NCBI RefSeq assembly: GCF_024679245.1
Contig: NC_090183.1
Location: forward strand, 18,416,207 to 18,480,206
Direction: 5' to 3'
DNA length: 64,000 nt
Source: Pseudorasbora parva
Taxonomy: Eukaryota > Chordata > Actinopteri > Cypriniformes > Gobionidae
The notes under the pieces are model-generated. The model saw only the letters and a program-made list of their open reading frames with translations. It was not told the DNA's origin and made no database searches. Below, in pieces: positions 10,620 to 21,329 of the stretch; within the stretch, counting starts at the first letter, position 1, and each line of letters begins with the position of its first letter. A program made the position numbers and the translations under genes.

Positions 10620-11420
10620 CTTGGAATATATAGTCTACATTTGTATTTTCCAAGTGAGGTCTCGTAAATGTGGAGACTTAGATTCTTATAAAGATTTTAT
10701 TTAACTAGGCTATATGGTATAAACGCATCAAAACAACTACTTTAAGCTTACAGACTTGCTGCTTATTTGTTGTTTTTTGGTTACATCTTATAAAGCAAAT
10801 TGTAGTTTGCATTTGAATATCCCTCTACTAGTTTTACAAGGGTTTGATATCCTAGATGTTAAATGTAGCCTACAAATCAGTTTTTAAGGAACTTCATCAC
10901 TGTTAGTGATTATTCAATTAAGGTTTATGGGAAATTATTAGCACTTGTAGGCTATTTCACCAACTGTGTAATATTTCTGTCACTAAGGAAAGCAAAGAGC
11001 TGGATGATGTCTTAAATTTTATTTGTATGATGGGTAAATATTATATTGACAAAGCAAGATAGGCCTACCTACCTTAATTTCAAACCTAACTGCAAAGTAT
11101 TTGCTTATGATTAATGTTATGTTTAAATCCAGGTAAGCATGAGGACAAGAAATTTCCCAATTCTCAAAGTTTTATTCAGTCCACAAGCAGGACAAACAAA
11201 CCAACAGTGCCAGATGGTTACGTTGACAGCAGGTGCAACAACTCTTCCATTCTTACGATACCTTTATATAGGTAACAACATGTGAACTATAGCGCCATCT
11301 CCTGACAAATACACAAACACAACAATTAACATTTATTATCAACTCTTCAAAAATCACATATTCATTGTTCTTTATTGTTTATTTTGTATTTATTTATAGT
11401 TATGCAATAAATAAAAAACT
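10620..11420. other. unassigned interior of the TIR element
   Basis: No coding similarity. The piece 11130-11340 has a TATA-like CTTTATATAGG and A/T-rich flanks that might be a decayed LTR, but no partner was found. Confidence 0.4.
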
Positions 11421-11685
11421 ATCGCGGTACGGATCGAGTGGTAGTAATTTAAATAACTGCCGTAAATTGCTTTGCCATGTCAAACAGGAAGTAGAAACAT
11501 TTTCGCGCATGCGCAGAACAAATCGTGTTGCGGTACGGATCGAGTAGTGACAAATACTCAACAAAACTGACATTTTGACAGCATTCCATTCCCTGTGTTT
11601 CTGTTATTGTTTGTTCAAGAGCGACATAGAACTCTGAGTGCACGAGACTGGCGCAACTAACTTGGGGATCTGATTGAGACGCAGA

Positions 11686-11828
11686 CAGGACATCGACATA
11701 CGATCTCCTCTGTCTTGTAGCGTGTGTGTGTGTGTGTATCAGGACATCGACATAATGCGCATTTTTTTGTCGTGTGTGTGTGTGTGTGTGTCAGGACACT
11801 GACATACAGCGCGTTCTCTTCCGTCTTG

Positions 11829-11861
<33 letters not shown>

Positions 11862-11935
11862 AGGACACTCACATACAGCGCGTTCTCTTCCGTCGTGTGT
11901 GTGTGTGTGTGTGTGTCAGGACATCGACATACAGC
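11686..11935. repeat. compound minisatellite: GACATCGACATA unit plus (GT)n
   Basis: Five copies of a unit reading TCAGGACATCGACATACAGC (or ACACTGACATA), then GCGTTCTCTTCCGTC, then a (GT)n run of variable length. Unit length is about 50-70 bp. Overlapping open frames of Cys-Val repeats are by-products of the (GT)n. Confidence 0.85.
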
Positions 11936-11939
11936 TTAG

Positions 11940-12690
11940 ATCTATCATGCACATCATGTACCCAGTATGCAGCTTTGGTGAATACTACTCGTGCTCACGT
12001 TTCCATGACTCCCGCGCACACACCTGACCAACTTAGGTTTTCAGTCGCCTTTAACATTAAAGTCTCATACATTTTACCTAACGTTACTGTTAAATACCAA
12101 ATATCATACAATTTACAATTAAAACTCACCTCAGAGTTAGGAGAAATCCGTCAGATGAAGGCAGATCCAATTCGACCGTTGGCGGTGAGTCACTCTCAAG
12201 TGCGCACTGCGCTGTGATATGATTCTTCCGCAAAAAATATCACTTTTATCCGTTTGCCGCTGCGAAAGCCCGACGAGCACCCTTCTGAAATGTAGGCTAT
12301 GTGAATGTGTGTTTGTGTGTATCAGTCAAGAAAAAAATCGAAACCTCCAATGAGCTAAAAAGTTGTTTGCATATGTTTAGTTTTATTCTGTACACTGTCT
12401 ATTATAAAACAGAAATGATATGCAGTAGCACTGTGTACTTTTTCCACGTTGCAGAATGAAAAATAAAATCTGAAAACATGCCTGCACGTTTTTATTTTAG
12501 TGTAATTTTATAGATAAAGAACATATTAATTTGTATGTACATGCATCTTAAGGATACCTAATTGTGAGTGTGAGGTGGGGGCGGCACGATCGTGCTCTGC
12601 CTAGAGAGGAGAATCTCCGCTTTCTAAAGTTATAACATTAATCGCGATTGATCATTCAGGGGCTCCGTAGTCAAAATATGCAGCATTGAC
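11940..12690. other. unassigned region with a possible 5' exon
   Basis: Mostly unclassified. On the minus strand a CTGAG/GTGAGTTTT donor near 12132 follows a CpG-containing stretch (12130-12240) and could be a non-coding first exon of the gene ending at 8741; this is speculative. Confidence 0.25.
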
Positions 12691-12960
12691 TAAAAATAAC
12701 TATCGTTCTAAAATGTTTAATAACTTTTAAACCGCTAATCCAATCTGTATGCTGTAAACTGCACCATAAAGAGGAGAATATCAGCTTTCCATATGTATCA
12801 TATAGGTGTGTTCGACATCGGCTGCGGCTGGATGCATGCGATCGGCGAGAGTAGCCGAGTGCAGGCGGAGAGGAGCTGCAAACGGAGACGTGAAGTCGGA
12901 CACTTTCTGCTTCCCGTGGTGATGCTTGCACTGCCTTTGCAAACTTTATCACAGCTGAAG
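12690..12960. repeat. interspersed repeat, copy 2 (with 6700-6820) and GC-rich tail
   Basis: 12698-12780 matches 6729-6810. The following GC-rich piece (12820-12915) with CGGCGAGAGTAGCCGAGTGC looks like another common fish repeat. No TIR pair was identified. Confidence 0.55.
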
Positions 12961-13077
12961 TTAAATAAATGCAATATTTCTCAAAAACACAGAAGTTTCA
13001 AATGATATTTTCATCCAATACTTTATATACTGCTTAATAAAGCGTCTATTTGGACAAGATTAAAGTTCAACATATAC

Positions 13078-14295
13078 AGTCCCTGACAAAAGTCTTGTCG
13101 CTTATCTATTTTCTAGAAATACCTGATATTAACCTGACTTTTAATTAATTCATTGGTGTTAGAAATAGCTCATATGAAAAGCTAAAACCCTCCCAAATGA
13201 TGTTTAATGCACTGAAATAAATAATTTTCACAGAAAAAATATTTATCATTTAATCAAGACAGAAAGGTCAAATTTTAGCAAGACAAAAGTTTTGTCGCCT
13301 ATACAGAAATTGAACAAATTTACTGCAAATACAAAAATATGTCAGCAAATTAAGTTGTGGTGCTGTGAGATCCAAATTAAATATCTTGTATGACTTCCAT
13401 GAGCTTGAAGGACTGCATCCATGCGGTTTGGGAAGGATTCATACAATTTATTGATGAAGTCATCAGGAATAGCTAAGAAAGCAGTCTTGCATGCCCCCCA
13501 GAGTTCATCAATATTCTTTGGTTTCGTCTTCCATGCGTTCTCTTTCATCCTACCCCACATATGCTCAATGATGTTCATGTCTGGTGACTGGGCTGGCCAA
13601 TCCTGGAGCATCTTGATCTTCTTCGCCTTGAGGAACTTTGATGTGGAGATGGAAGTATGCGATGGAGCACCGTCCTGCTGCAGAATTTGGCCTCTTTTAT
13701 GGTTGGGAATATAAGAGGTAGCTAAGATTTCTTGGTATTTTAGACTATTGATGTTGCCTTCCACCCTGCAGATCTCTCGCACACCCCCATACTGGATGTA
13801 ACCCCAGACCATGATTTTTCCGCCACCAAACTTCACTGTTTTCTGGGTGAATCTCGGATCCATTCGGGCACCAGTAGGTCCCCTGCAATATTTGCGGCGA
13901 CTGTGGTGTAATTCAACAGAAGATTCATCTGAAAAATCCACCTTCTGCCACTTTTCCTGCGTCCATCCTTTTAGCAGGCTGTGGGCCTTGGCAAATGCCA
14001 CACGGTTTTTCAATTGTCTTTTGTTTAGTGCTGGCTTCTGGGCACTGATTCGACCATGGAGGCCATTTCGAGACAGAATCCGACAAACTGTTCTGGTTGA
14101 CACAGGGACTTCAGGTGACCAGGTCTCGTGGAGCTCTGCTGCAGTGGAAAATGGGCTGGCCTTGGATTTTCGAGCCAACAAACGGTCCTCTCGAGCAGTT
14201 GTCTTGCGGGGTCTGCCTGACCTGGGCTTGTCAAAAACGTCTCCAGTCTCTTCAAATCTTTTTTTTATCCTCTGTACTTGTTTGTTTGTACTCTG
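13078..14295 (-). mobile_element. Tc1-like transposon, 5' truncated
   Basis: The low-coordinate terminus begins CAGTCCCTGACAAAAGTC directly after a TA, as Tc1 elements do. A transposase frame runs from about 14295 to 13342. The opposite terminus and the N-terminal helix-turn-helix region are replaced at about 14285 by Gypsy-derived sequence, so the element is truncated. Confidence 0.85.
13342..14295 (-). pseudogene. Tc1-like transposase lacking its N-terminus
   Basis: This open frame (first Met at 14181, open upstream to a stop at 14296) encodes most of a DDE transposase. The second DNA-binding segment (ETGDVFDKPRSGRPRK) is followed by the catalytic domain: first Asp in VDFSDESS, GGGKIMVWGYI, second Asp in QQDGAPSHTS and Glu in SPDMNIIEHMWGRMKE. 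I count 35 residues between the second Asp and the Glu, one more than Sleeping Beauty, which fits the DD35E (Traveler-type) group of vertebrates. The catalytic region has no internal stop. The first helix-turn-helix is missing, so activity is unlikely. Confidence 0.82.
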
Positions 14296-14337
14296 TCAGT
14301 GTATTGTTGCAAATGCTTCAAGAACACTGTCTATACT

Positions 14338-14465
14338 TCTGAACAAATATTTTCAACGCTTGAAAAGGAAGCGTTATCATGTGTCTGGGCTGTTGAAAAA
14401 TGGAGAACTTACCTCTGGGGTCAAAATTTTCTTCTACATACAGATAATCTGGACTTGACAGTGGA
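14338..14465 (+). pseudogene. Gypsy RNase H fragment (copy 1)
   Basis: The plus strand encodes FSTLEKEALSCVWAVEKWRT and HTDNLDL, the RNase H core of Ty3/Gypsy pol, including the Glu of the STLEKE motif and the following Asp. About 40 residues survive. It lies on the strand opposite to the gag piece just to its right, so these fragments were rearranged. An exact second copy is at 15657-15784. Confidence 0.75.
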
Positions 14466-14689
14466 TCATCACCAATTTAACAGAAGGAGGCAGCAAGGAG
14501 TCTTGTTTAAAATGTTTTTCATACACAAATTTTGGCAGAATAGAACCAGAATACACAATTAACTCCACAAGAGCTAAAGTACCAGAATACGCAATTAACT
14601 CCACAGGAGTTAACTCCACTAATAAGATAGAGTAGTAGCAATGAACTTTATCTTATTAAATACTGAATCATGCATGTAAAGGGTCTGAA

Positions 14690-14919
14690 GCTCAGCCAGT
14701 TCAATCTCATGTACGGTACATATTTGCGGTGGATGACACTCTTGAAAAATGTCCCAACTTTTGACAGTTATTGCACTTTACAGACTGCAGGACATCTGGA
14801 ATCATTTGCAAGATGCCTGGTAGATCCACAGCGATAACGTGCATGAGTCAAGGAAGTAGCAGATGACTTTGAAGGCACAGACAGAGGTTTCAAGGTTTCC
14901 AGCAGCCTCCATTTGCATA
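14690..14919 (-). pseudogene. Gypsy gag zinc-knuckle fragment (copy 1)
   Basis: On the minus strand, YRCGSTRHLANDSRC is a CCHC-type knuckle (C-x2-C-like spacing broken by a change) followed by CNNCQKLGHFSRVC, a second knuckle, in a neighbouring frame. The piece is cut at 14919 by the duplication junction, whereas copy 2 continues into more gag sequence. Confidence 0.7.
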
Positions 14920-15500
14920 TCCTGGAGCATCTTGATCTTCTTCGCCTTGAGGAACTTTGATGTGGAGATGGAAGTATGCGATGGAGCACCGTCCTGCTGC
15001 AGAATTTGGCCTCTTTTATGGTTGGGAATATAAGAGGTAGCTAAGATTTCTTGGTATTTTAGACTATTGATGTTGCCTTCCACCCTGCAGATCTCTCGCA
15101 CACCCCCATACTGGATGTAACCCCAGACCATAATTTTTCCGCCACCAAACTTCACTGTTTTCTGGGTGAATCTCGGATCCATTCGGGCACCAGTAGGTCC
15201 CCTGCAATATTTGCGGCGACTGTGGTGTAATTCAACAGAAGATTCATCTGAAAAATCCACCTTCTGCCACTTTTCCTGCGTCCATCCTTTTAGCAGGCTG
15301 TGGGCCTTGGCAAATGCCACACGGTTTTTCAATTGTCTTTTGTTTAGTGCTGGCTTCTGGGCACTGATTCGACCATGGAGGCCATTTCGAGACAGAATCC
15401 GACAAACTGTTCTGGTTGACACAGGGACTTCAGGTGACCAGGTCTCGTGGAGCTCTGCTGCAGTGGAAAATGGGCTGGCCTTGGATTTTCGAGCCAACAA
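14802..15500 (-). pseudogene. chimeric frame: transposase fused to gag-strand sequence
   Basis: Because copy 2 of the duplication begins inside the transposase gene, its frame (first Met 15500) reads correctly through the first catalytic Asp and QQDGAPSHTS to KMLQD, then crosses the junction at 14920 into the antisense Gypsy segment and stops at 14802. The 232-residue product would lack the catalytic Glu. It is an accidental fusion with no expected function. Confidence 0.8.
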
Positions 15501-15656
15501 ACGGTCCTCTCGAGCAGTTGTCTTGCGGGGTCTGCCTGACCTGGGCTTGTCAAAAACGTCTCCAGTCTCTTCAAATCTTTTTTTTATCCTCTGTACTTGT
15601 TTGTTTGTACTCTGTCAGTGTATTGTTGCAAATGCTTCAAGAACACTGTCTATACT

Positions 15657-15784
15657 TCTGAACAAATATTTTCAACGCTTGAAAAGGAAGCTTTATCATG
15701 TGTCTGGGCTGTTGAAAAATGGAGAACTTACCTCTGGGGTCAAAATTTTCTTCTACATACAGATAATCTGGACTTGACAGTGGA
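15657..15784 (+). pseudogene. Gypsy RNase H fragment (copy 2)
   Basis: Duplicate of 14338-14465; one base differs near 15692. Confidence 0.75.
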
Positions 15785-16009
15785 TCATCACCAATTTAAC
15801 AGAAGGAGGCAGCAAGGAGTCTTGTTTAAAATGTTTTTCATACACAAATTTTGGCAGAATAGAACCAGAATACACAATTAACTCCACAAGAGCTAAAGTA
15901 CCAGAATACACAATTAACTCCACAGGAGTTAACTCCACTAATAAGATAGAGTAGTAGCAATGAACTTTATCTTATTAAATACTGAATCATGCATGTAAAG
16001 GGTCTGAAG

Positions 16010-16540
16010 CTCAGCCAGTTCAATCTCATGTACGGTACATATTTGCGGTGGATGACACTCTTGAAAAATGTCCCAACTTTTGACAGTTATTGCACTTTAC
16101 AGACTGCAGGACATCTGGAATCATTTGCAAGATGCCTGGTAGATCCACAGCGATAACGTGCATGAGTCAAGGAAGTAGCAGATGACTTTGAAGGCACAGA
16201 CAGAGGTTTCAAGGTTTCCAGCAGCCTCCATTTGCATAGCCTAATAGCCTTGTTATCATTATCAACTAAATGATCTCAACTCACAACATTTCATCATTCT
16301 TAGATGCAAACTCAAATGTGGTTGCTATGTCCCGAAGTGAAGCGACATACTGCAGAATTGGTTCCCTTTCGACGCTTGAATTCGTTTTCTGAATGCATGA
16401 TGCTCAGCAACAACATACCATTGTAGGAATAAAGTGCAGTTTCAGACTGCACAGCAGTTTCAAACTCTTTGAGGACAGAGCAGTGAGCTGTTTGAGGACA
16501 GCAAAATCCTCATCGCCAATTCTGGTAACACTTTAGAATA
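16010..16540 (-). pseudogene. Gypsy gag fragment with zinc knuckles (copy 2, longer)
   Basis: Minus strand. From about 16540 the frame carries a gag capsid-like segment with VEREPILQYVASLRDIATT, then continues across 16238 into the two zinc knuckles duplicated at 14690-14919. There are stops in the capsid part. This copy shows the original context of the duplicated block on its right side. Confidence 0.7.
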
Positions 16541-16741
16541 ATGGTCCGCTATTAATAGATAACTATGCAGGAAGTAATGCAGGACTAATGAGTAACACTA
16601 CATTAACACTTCAGCTACTACTATTAACTAATATAGAAACAAGCTGAACTAATCAGTAAGTAGCATTGAATTTAGGAGATAGTTCCTTATTAAGTAATCA
16701 ATAATTACTGACTGAATTACTTACTGACGCGCTAGTCTTTA

Positions 16742-17465
16742 TTGGTCAGGTGCAGTTGGAAAAGATGTGTCTTAAGATGCTTTTTGAAAATGGCTTCAGA
16801 TTCAGCTGCACAAATTGAGATCGGCAGGTCATTCCATCAGGTGGGAACGGTCCAGGAAAAGGTCAGTGAGAGTGATTTCATGCCTCTTTGGGATGGAAAC
16901 ACAAGGCGTCGTTCATTTGCAGAACGCAAGCTTCTGGAGTGTGTGTAAGTCTGAACAAGCGAGTTTAGGTATATTGGTGCAGAGCCTGTGGTTGCTTTGT
17001 AGGCGAGCTCCAGTGCCTTGAATTTGATTCGAGTGGCCATTGGCAACCAGTGCAGTCTGATGAAGAGACAGGCGTGATGTGCAATCTCTTCAGCTCGTTA
17101 CACACCACTTTTGCCGCTGCATTCTGGATCAGCTGCAAGGGTTTGATAGTGCATGCTGGAAGGCCAGCTAGAAGAGCATTACAATAGTCCAGTCTGGAGA
17201 GAACAAGAGCTTGGACCAGGAGTTGAGCAGCCTGTTCTGATAGGAAGGGTCTAATCATTCTAATGTTGTATAAGGCAAATCTGCAGGACCAGGCTGTTGC
17301 AGTAATGTGGTCAGTGAAGTTTAACTGGTCATCAATCACAATTGCAAGGTTCCTGGCTGTCCTGAAAGAAGTTATGGTTAATGAACTGAGCTGAATGGAT
17401 AAATTCTGCTGAAGTGCTGGGTTGGTTGAGACAACAATGATGGATGATTCTTCATAAAGAAGCAT
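16742..17465 (-). pseudogene. LINE ORF2 C-terminal fragment (I/Nimb- or L2-like)
   Basis: Minus strand: ARNLAIVIDDQLNFTDHI, then QALVLSRLDYCNALLAGLP, IQNAAAKVV and, after frameshifts near 17030, SLRSANERRLVFPSQRG. This is the thumb/C-terminal region after the reverse transcriptase in I/Nimb- and L2-type LINEs. The polymerase domain itself is absent, so it is a 5'-truncated copy with at least one frameshift. Confidence 0.8.
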
Positions 17466-18014
17466 TCATGTGCATACCAATGTTTAGATTCATAAACTCT
17501 ACAGAAAGCACAACAATAGTTTAAATGATGAAAGATGGTGTATATATAGACGATTATGAAAAAAATAATCGTCTTTGGATATTTCCACGTGGTCTTGTAG
17601 GAAAAAGCAGTGTCAGCAGTGTGCTTGTACCTGCATGTTATGTCCACCACACATTGTCATGGTTGAAAGTCATGCATTGTTACTGAATTAATGTACACAT
17701 TCAAGGACTAAAACTCTGCTATGCATTATTAAATGCTCTTGTTTTATGTCAGAATTAAAAGGTTTAAAGACATTTGCTACAGTTGATGTATACTTTTTAT
17801 TAATTAGATTTTTATTAATTATCGTAGTCAAGGGATAACAAGATCTGCTTGGTTACAAATATTCTTCCAAATAACTTCCTTTGTGTTCAGCAGAACAAAG
17901 AAATTCATACATAGGCTACAGGTATGGAACAAACAACTTATGGATGAGTAAATGATGAACTGACAATCTCAAGTATGAAGGAGCACAACATATAGTACAG
18001 AGAAATTATATATA
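17466..18014. other. mostly unassigned; MITE-like fragment
   Basis: 17548-17574 is a perfect 10-bp stem (AGACGATTAT/ATAATCGTCT) with a 7-base A-rich loop. 17860-17970 (TTCAGCAGAACAAAGAAATT onward) matches the end of a MITE very common in cyprinids. Nothing else was recognised. Confidence 0.5.
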
Positions 18015-18472
18015 TGTCACAGACACGCCAGGCTCCAACGCCACCCACTCACAACACACACCCTCTCCTGAGTTCTGATCACGCACACCTGCTACTCATC
18101 ATCACCCCAATCACCACCAGCACAAAAGACACACACACTCTCAGTCACTGTCTGGTCTCGTCTAGAGAAGGTACTAACGCTCTCTGTTTTACCTCGGGAC
18201 TCCCGCGAAGATATCTTTTGATCTCCAACGTCTCTCTTGTCAAGTCTCCCTGTGTTTCTAGTCCAGTGTGTGTGTGTCCAGTGAACTCTCCAACGAACTC
18301 TCCAGTGATTCTCTCCAGCGATCTCTCCAGCGGACTCTCCAGCGTTTTCCCATCCCCGCACGAAGACATTCCTCTCACCTGCTCACTTGCACTTCACCCC
18401 GTTATACTCTCTGGTGCTCAATAAACTCTGCTAACTAACATCTTTGTCTCTGCAGTCTCTGTACCGTTGACA
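18015..18472 (+). repeat. 5' LTR of the Gypsy element
   Basis: Begins TGTCACAGACACGCC and ends CCGTTGACA. Contains AATAAA at 18420. Part of it (about 18050-18280) recurs at 21893-22120. The next bases, GAAGACCGGACC, take the place of the primer-binding region. Confidence 0.8.
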
Positions 18473-18501
18473 GAAGACCGGACCAACACCGTGAGCACCA
18501 G

Positions 18502-19335
18502 ATGAGTTCCCCGTATCCCTTCCAAGAGCTGGTGGATGCGGTGCGCCACTCTCTACCCACACCTCCACTGGCGCCTATTTCCGCATCCACCAGCACACCT
18601 TCCTCAGTACCCCTGATCGCCAGTCCCATGGCCAAACCAGCGCCCTTCTCTGGATCGGCGGAGGACTGCAACGGATTTCTCCTGCAGTCCTCGCTGGTCC
18701 TGGAGATGCAACCACACTTATTCCCCACCGAACGATCTAGAGTTGCATTCATTGTATCCCAACTGAACGGCAAAGCATTACGATGGGCGGAAACGCTGTA
18801 TGCCCAAGAGAATGAGAGCCTCGATTTCCCTCTCCAGTTTTACGGCTCACTTCAAAGAAGTTTCTGGAAGACCAGCATGGGATTCTTTGGTTGTTGAGCA
18901 ACTCTATCATTTAAAACAAAATAATATGTCTGTACATGAGTATGCCTTGCAGTTTCGTACATTGGCAGCCGCAAGCAGATGGAATGAACAATCCCTTCTG
19001 ACTACCTATCGGCAAGGATTGGATCCCCGCATGCGGTTGCATCTCGCTGCATACGAGGATTCCATCGGGCTTGAACGCTTCATCCAACTCTCCATCCGGT
19101 TTGCCACTCTTATGCAAGCGTGTAGTGAAGAGCACCAGGACCAGTGTTTGAGCCTGCCGTCCCTCCGTCGACCAGAGCCCGTCAGCCCTCCAGAACCAGT
19201 CAACGAGCCCATGCAACTCGACAATCACCGACTTACCCCAGCGGAACGGAGAAGATGGTTGGCCAACGGCCTGTGCTTGTACTGTGGTGCTTCCGACCAT
19301 TACATCTCCAAGTGCCCTACACGTCCACCTAGACC
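18502..19335 (+). pseudogene. Gypsy gag with zinc knuckle
   Basis: Starts MSSPYPFQELVDAV and carries the capsid signature (LNGKALRWAETLY, then SVHEYALQFRTLAAASRW). One frameshift near 18860 separates the two parts. A CLYCGASDHYISKCP zinc knuckle (CX2CX4HX4C) follows near 19272, as in chromoviral gag. Length is typical of the group. Confidence 0.85.
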
Positions 19336-21250
19336 TTTGGTGAGTGTGATTTATCCAGTTACCTATAAGAGTCGACCATTGACCACTGTAGTAAACCTCA
19401 TTACCGCAGACGTTTCCTTGCCAATATCAGCCCTCCTCGATTCCGGTTCCGCTGGGAATTTAATCTCCGGTGCCCTCTGTCGTCAGCTCCACCTCCCAAC
19501 GACGCATACTCCGACAAACTTCCAAATTGAGTCCATCACCGGCAGTCCGTTAAGCAGGCGGCATGTCGGTCTCCTGGCCGGTACATTGAAACTTCAGGTT
19601 GGACTCCTACACGTGGAGGAAACTCACATACTGGTTCTAGAGGAATCCACCGCTGACGTGGTACTAGGGCATCTGTGGTTAGAGCAGCACAATCCTGTCT
19701 CATCTCATGAAAGTCCGGTGAGGTCCTCAAATGGGGAGAAAATTGTTTTAATGGATGTTTATCTGCTCTGCCTATCCCCATCACGTCTCGTTCCAGAAAT
19801 ATCGCTGCCTGTTCACATCCCCGACTGTTTCTCACGCTTTCAAGATGTCTTCTGTCCTCACCGGGCTTCCAAGCTGCCTCCCCACCGGCCATGGGACTGC
19901 GCCATCAACCTGCTTCCGGGTGAGCCAGTGCCAAGGGGAAAGATTTATTCTCTTTCCCTACCGGAGGAGAAGACCATGGAGAACTACATCAAGGAAGCAC
20001 TCGACCAGGGCTACATCAGACCGTCTACATCCCCTGCTGCCTCCAGCTTTTTCTTCGTGGCCAAGAAGGACGGAGGCTTTTATTTATTATCGAGCCCTTA
20101 ATAAGATTACAGTCAAGTTCAGATATCCCCTTCCTCTCGTCCCGTCCGCGCTAGAACATCTCTGTGGTGCCACTGTCTTCACCAAGTTGGACCTCCGCAG
20201 CTCGTACAACCTCATCTGGATACGTGAGGGGGACGAGTGGAAGACCGCCTTCGTGACCCCTACAGGCCACTACGAATATTTGGTAATGCACTATGGCCTT
20301 GTAAATGCCCCTTCCCTATTTCAGGACTTCATCCATGAAGTACTACGGGAGTTCCTCCACAAATCAGTCCTGGTATACATCGACGACATCCTGATTTACT
20401 CCTGGAGCCTGGCCGAACATCGCAGTCACGTTGCGGAGGTCCTGCAACGCCTGAGGGAGTTCCAGCTCTACCTCAAAGCTGAGAAATGCTCCTTCCATCA
20501 GCCCTCAGTGCAGTTCCTTGGATACTCCATCGACAGCAGGGGCATCCGGATGGACGAGGAGAAGGTGGAAGCCGTACGGACCTGGCCCACACCTTCCACC
20601 ATTAAGGAGCTCCAGCGATTTCTTGGCTTTGCAAACTTCTACCGTCGATTCATCCAGAATTACAGTGTCATCACCAGCCCTCTCACTCTTCTCCTGTGCA
20701 GTAAGCCCAAGTCTCTGTCCTGGAATCCAGCGGCCACAAAGGCATTTAACGCTCTCAAGGAAGCCTTCATCACCGCTCCCCTCCTGGTCCATCCTGACCC
20801 CAGCAAGCCCTTCGTAATGGAAGTGGATGCCTCCACCACCGGAGCGGGAGTGGTGTTGTCACAACAGCAGGGGACGCCCAGTAAGCTCCATCCATGCGCC
20901 TTCTTCTCCCAGAAGTTCAGCCCGGCGGAGGTCAATTATGGCATTGGGAATCGGGAGTAACTGGCCATCAAGCTCGCCCTAGAGGAGTGGAGGCATTGGC
21001 TAGAAGGTGCTCAACACCCCTTCCTGGTCCTCACCGATCATAAGAACCTAGAATATTTGAGAGACGCCAAGCCACTGAACCCCGGCCAAGCCTGTTGGGC
21101 CCTCTTCTTTACCCGGTTTAACTTTACCATCTCCTATCGTCCTGGGCCCAAGAACGTGAAGGCGGATGCTCTCTCATGCCTGTACGCTTCCGAAGAGAAC
21201 CTCGAACGCACCGAACCCATACTACCCAGTAAGATTTTCATGAGTCCAAA
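19336..21250 (+). pseudogene. Gypsy protease, reverse transcriptase and RNase H
   Basis: An aspartic protease active site (ALLDSGSAGNLIS) lies near 19427. The reverse transcriptase follows, with [10 protein letters not shown] before a frameshift near 20090, then [27 protein letters not shown] and an intact YIDD box (20374-20385). RNase H begins at [13 protein letters not shown] (about 20810). A TAA at 20958 interrupts RNase H, and the same frame then continues with [15 protein letters not shown]. Changes elsewhere are mild, so decay looks moderate. Confidence 0.88.
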
Positions 21251-21329
21251 TTCCTGGTCCGAGGAGACCCTGCCTTCCTCCAATGCCTCCACCAATGCCC
21301 CGCCGGGCTGTCCCCCCGACCTCCAGTAC

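Larger units (their letters stand above)
9480..11552. mobile_element. long-TIR element with 5-bp target duplication
   Basis: TGTCACTACTCGATCCGTAC at 9480 and its reverse complement ending at 11552 begin inverted repeats that stay alike for about 65 bp, through CAACACGATTTGTTCTGCGC. The pentamer AATAC lies directly outside both ends (9475-9479 and 11553-11557). An extra copy of the GGTACGGATCGAGT motif sits inside the right end at about 11425-11445. No transposase was found; the interior holds a minus-strand LINE fragment, a (TA)n tract and unassigned DNA. The superfamily is unclear: hAT-like or Transib-like elements can make 5-bp duplications. Confidence 0.65.
13601..16238. repeat. 1319-bp tandem duplication
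   Basis: 13601-14919 and 14920-16238 are the same 1319-bp block in direct tandem. Comparing by eye I see only about three differences (near 13812/15131, 14373/15692 and 14592/15911). The block includes most of the Tc1-like transposase, a Gypsy RNase H piece and a Gypsy gag piece. Copy 2 starts inside the transposase at the codons after KMLQD. The age is very recent, or it is an assembly artefact. Confidence 0.93.

Noticed and set aside
11657..12217. Open frames rich in Cys-Val or Thr-His repeats
   Set aside because: They come from (GT)n runs in the compound minisatellite.
13811..14458. Plus-strand open frames of 215 and 203 residues over the Tc1-like element
   Set aside because: Shadow frames antisense to the transposase; the minus strand carries all catalytic motifs.
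17548..17574. 10-bp hairpin as a terminator or small-RNA precursor
   Set aside because: Too short, and rho-independent terminators do not apply in a vertebrate genome.
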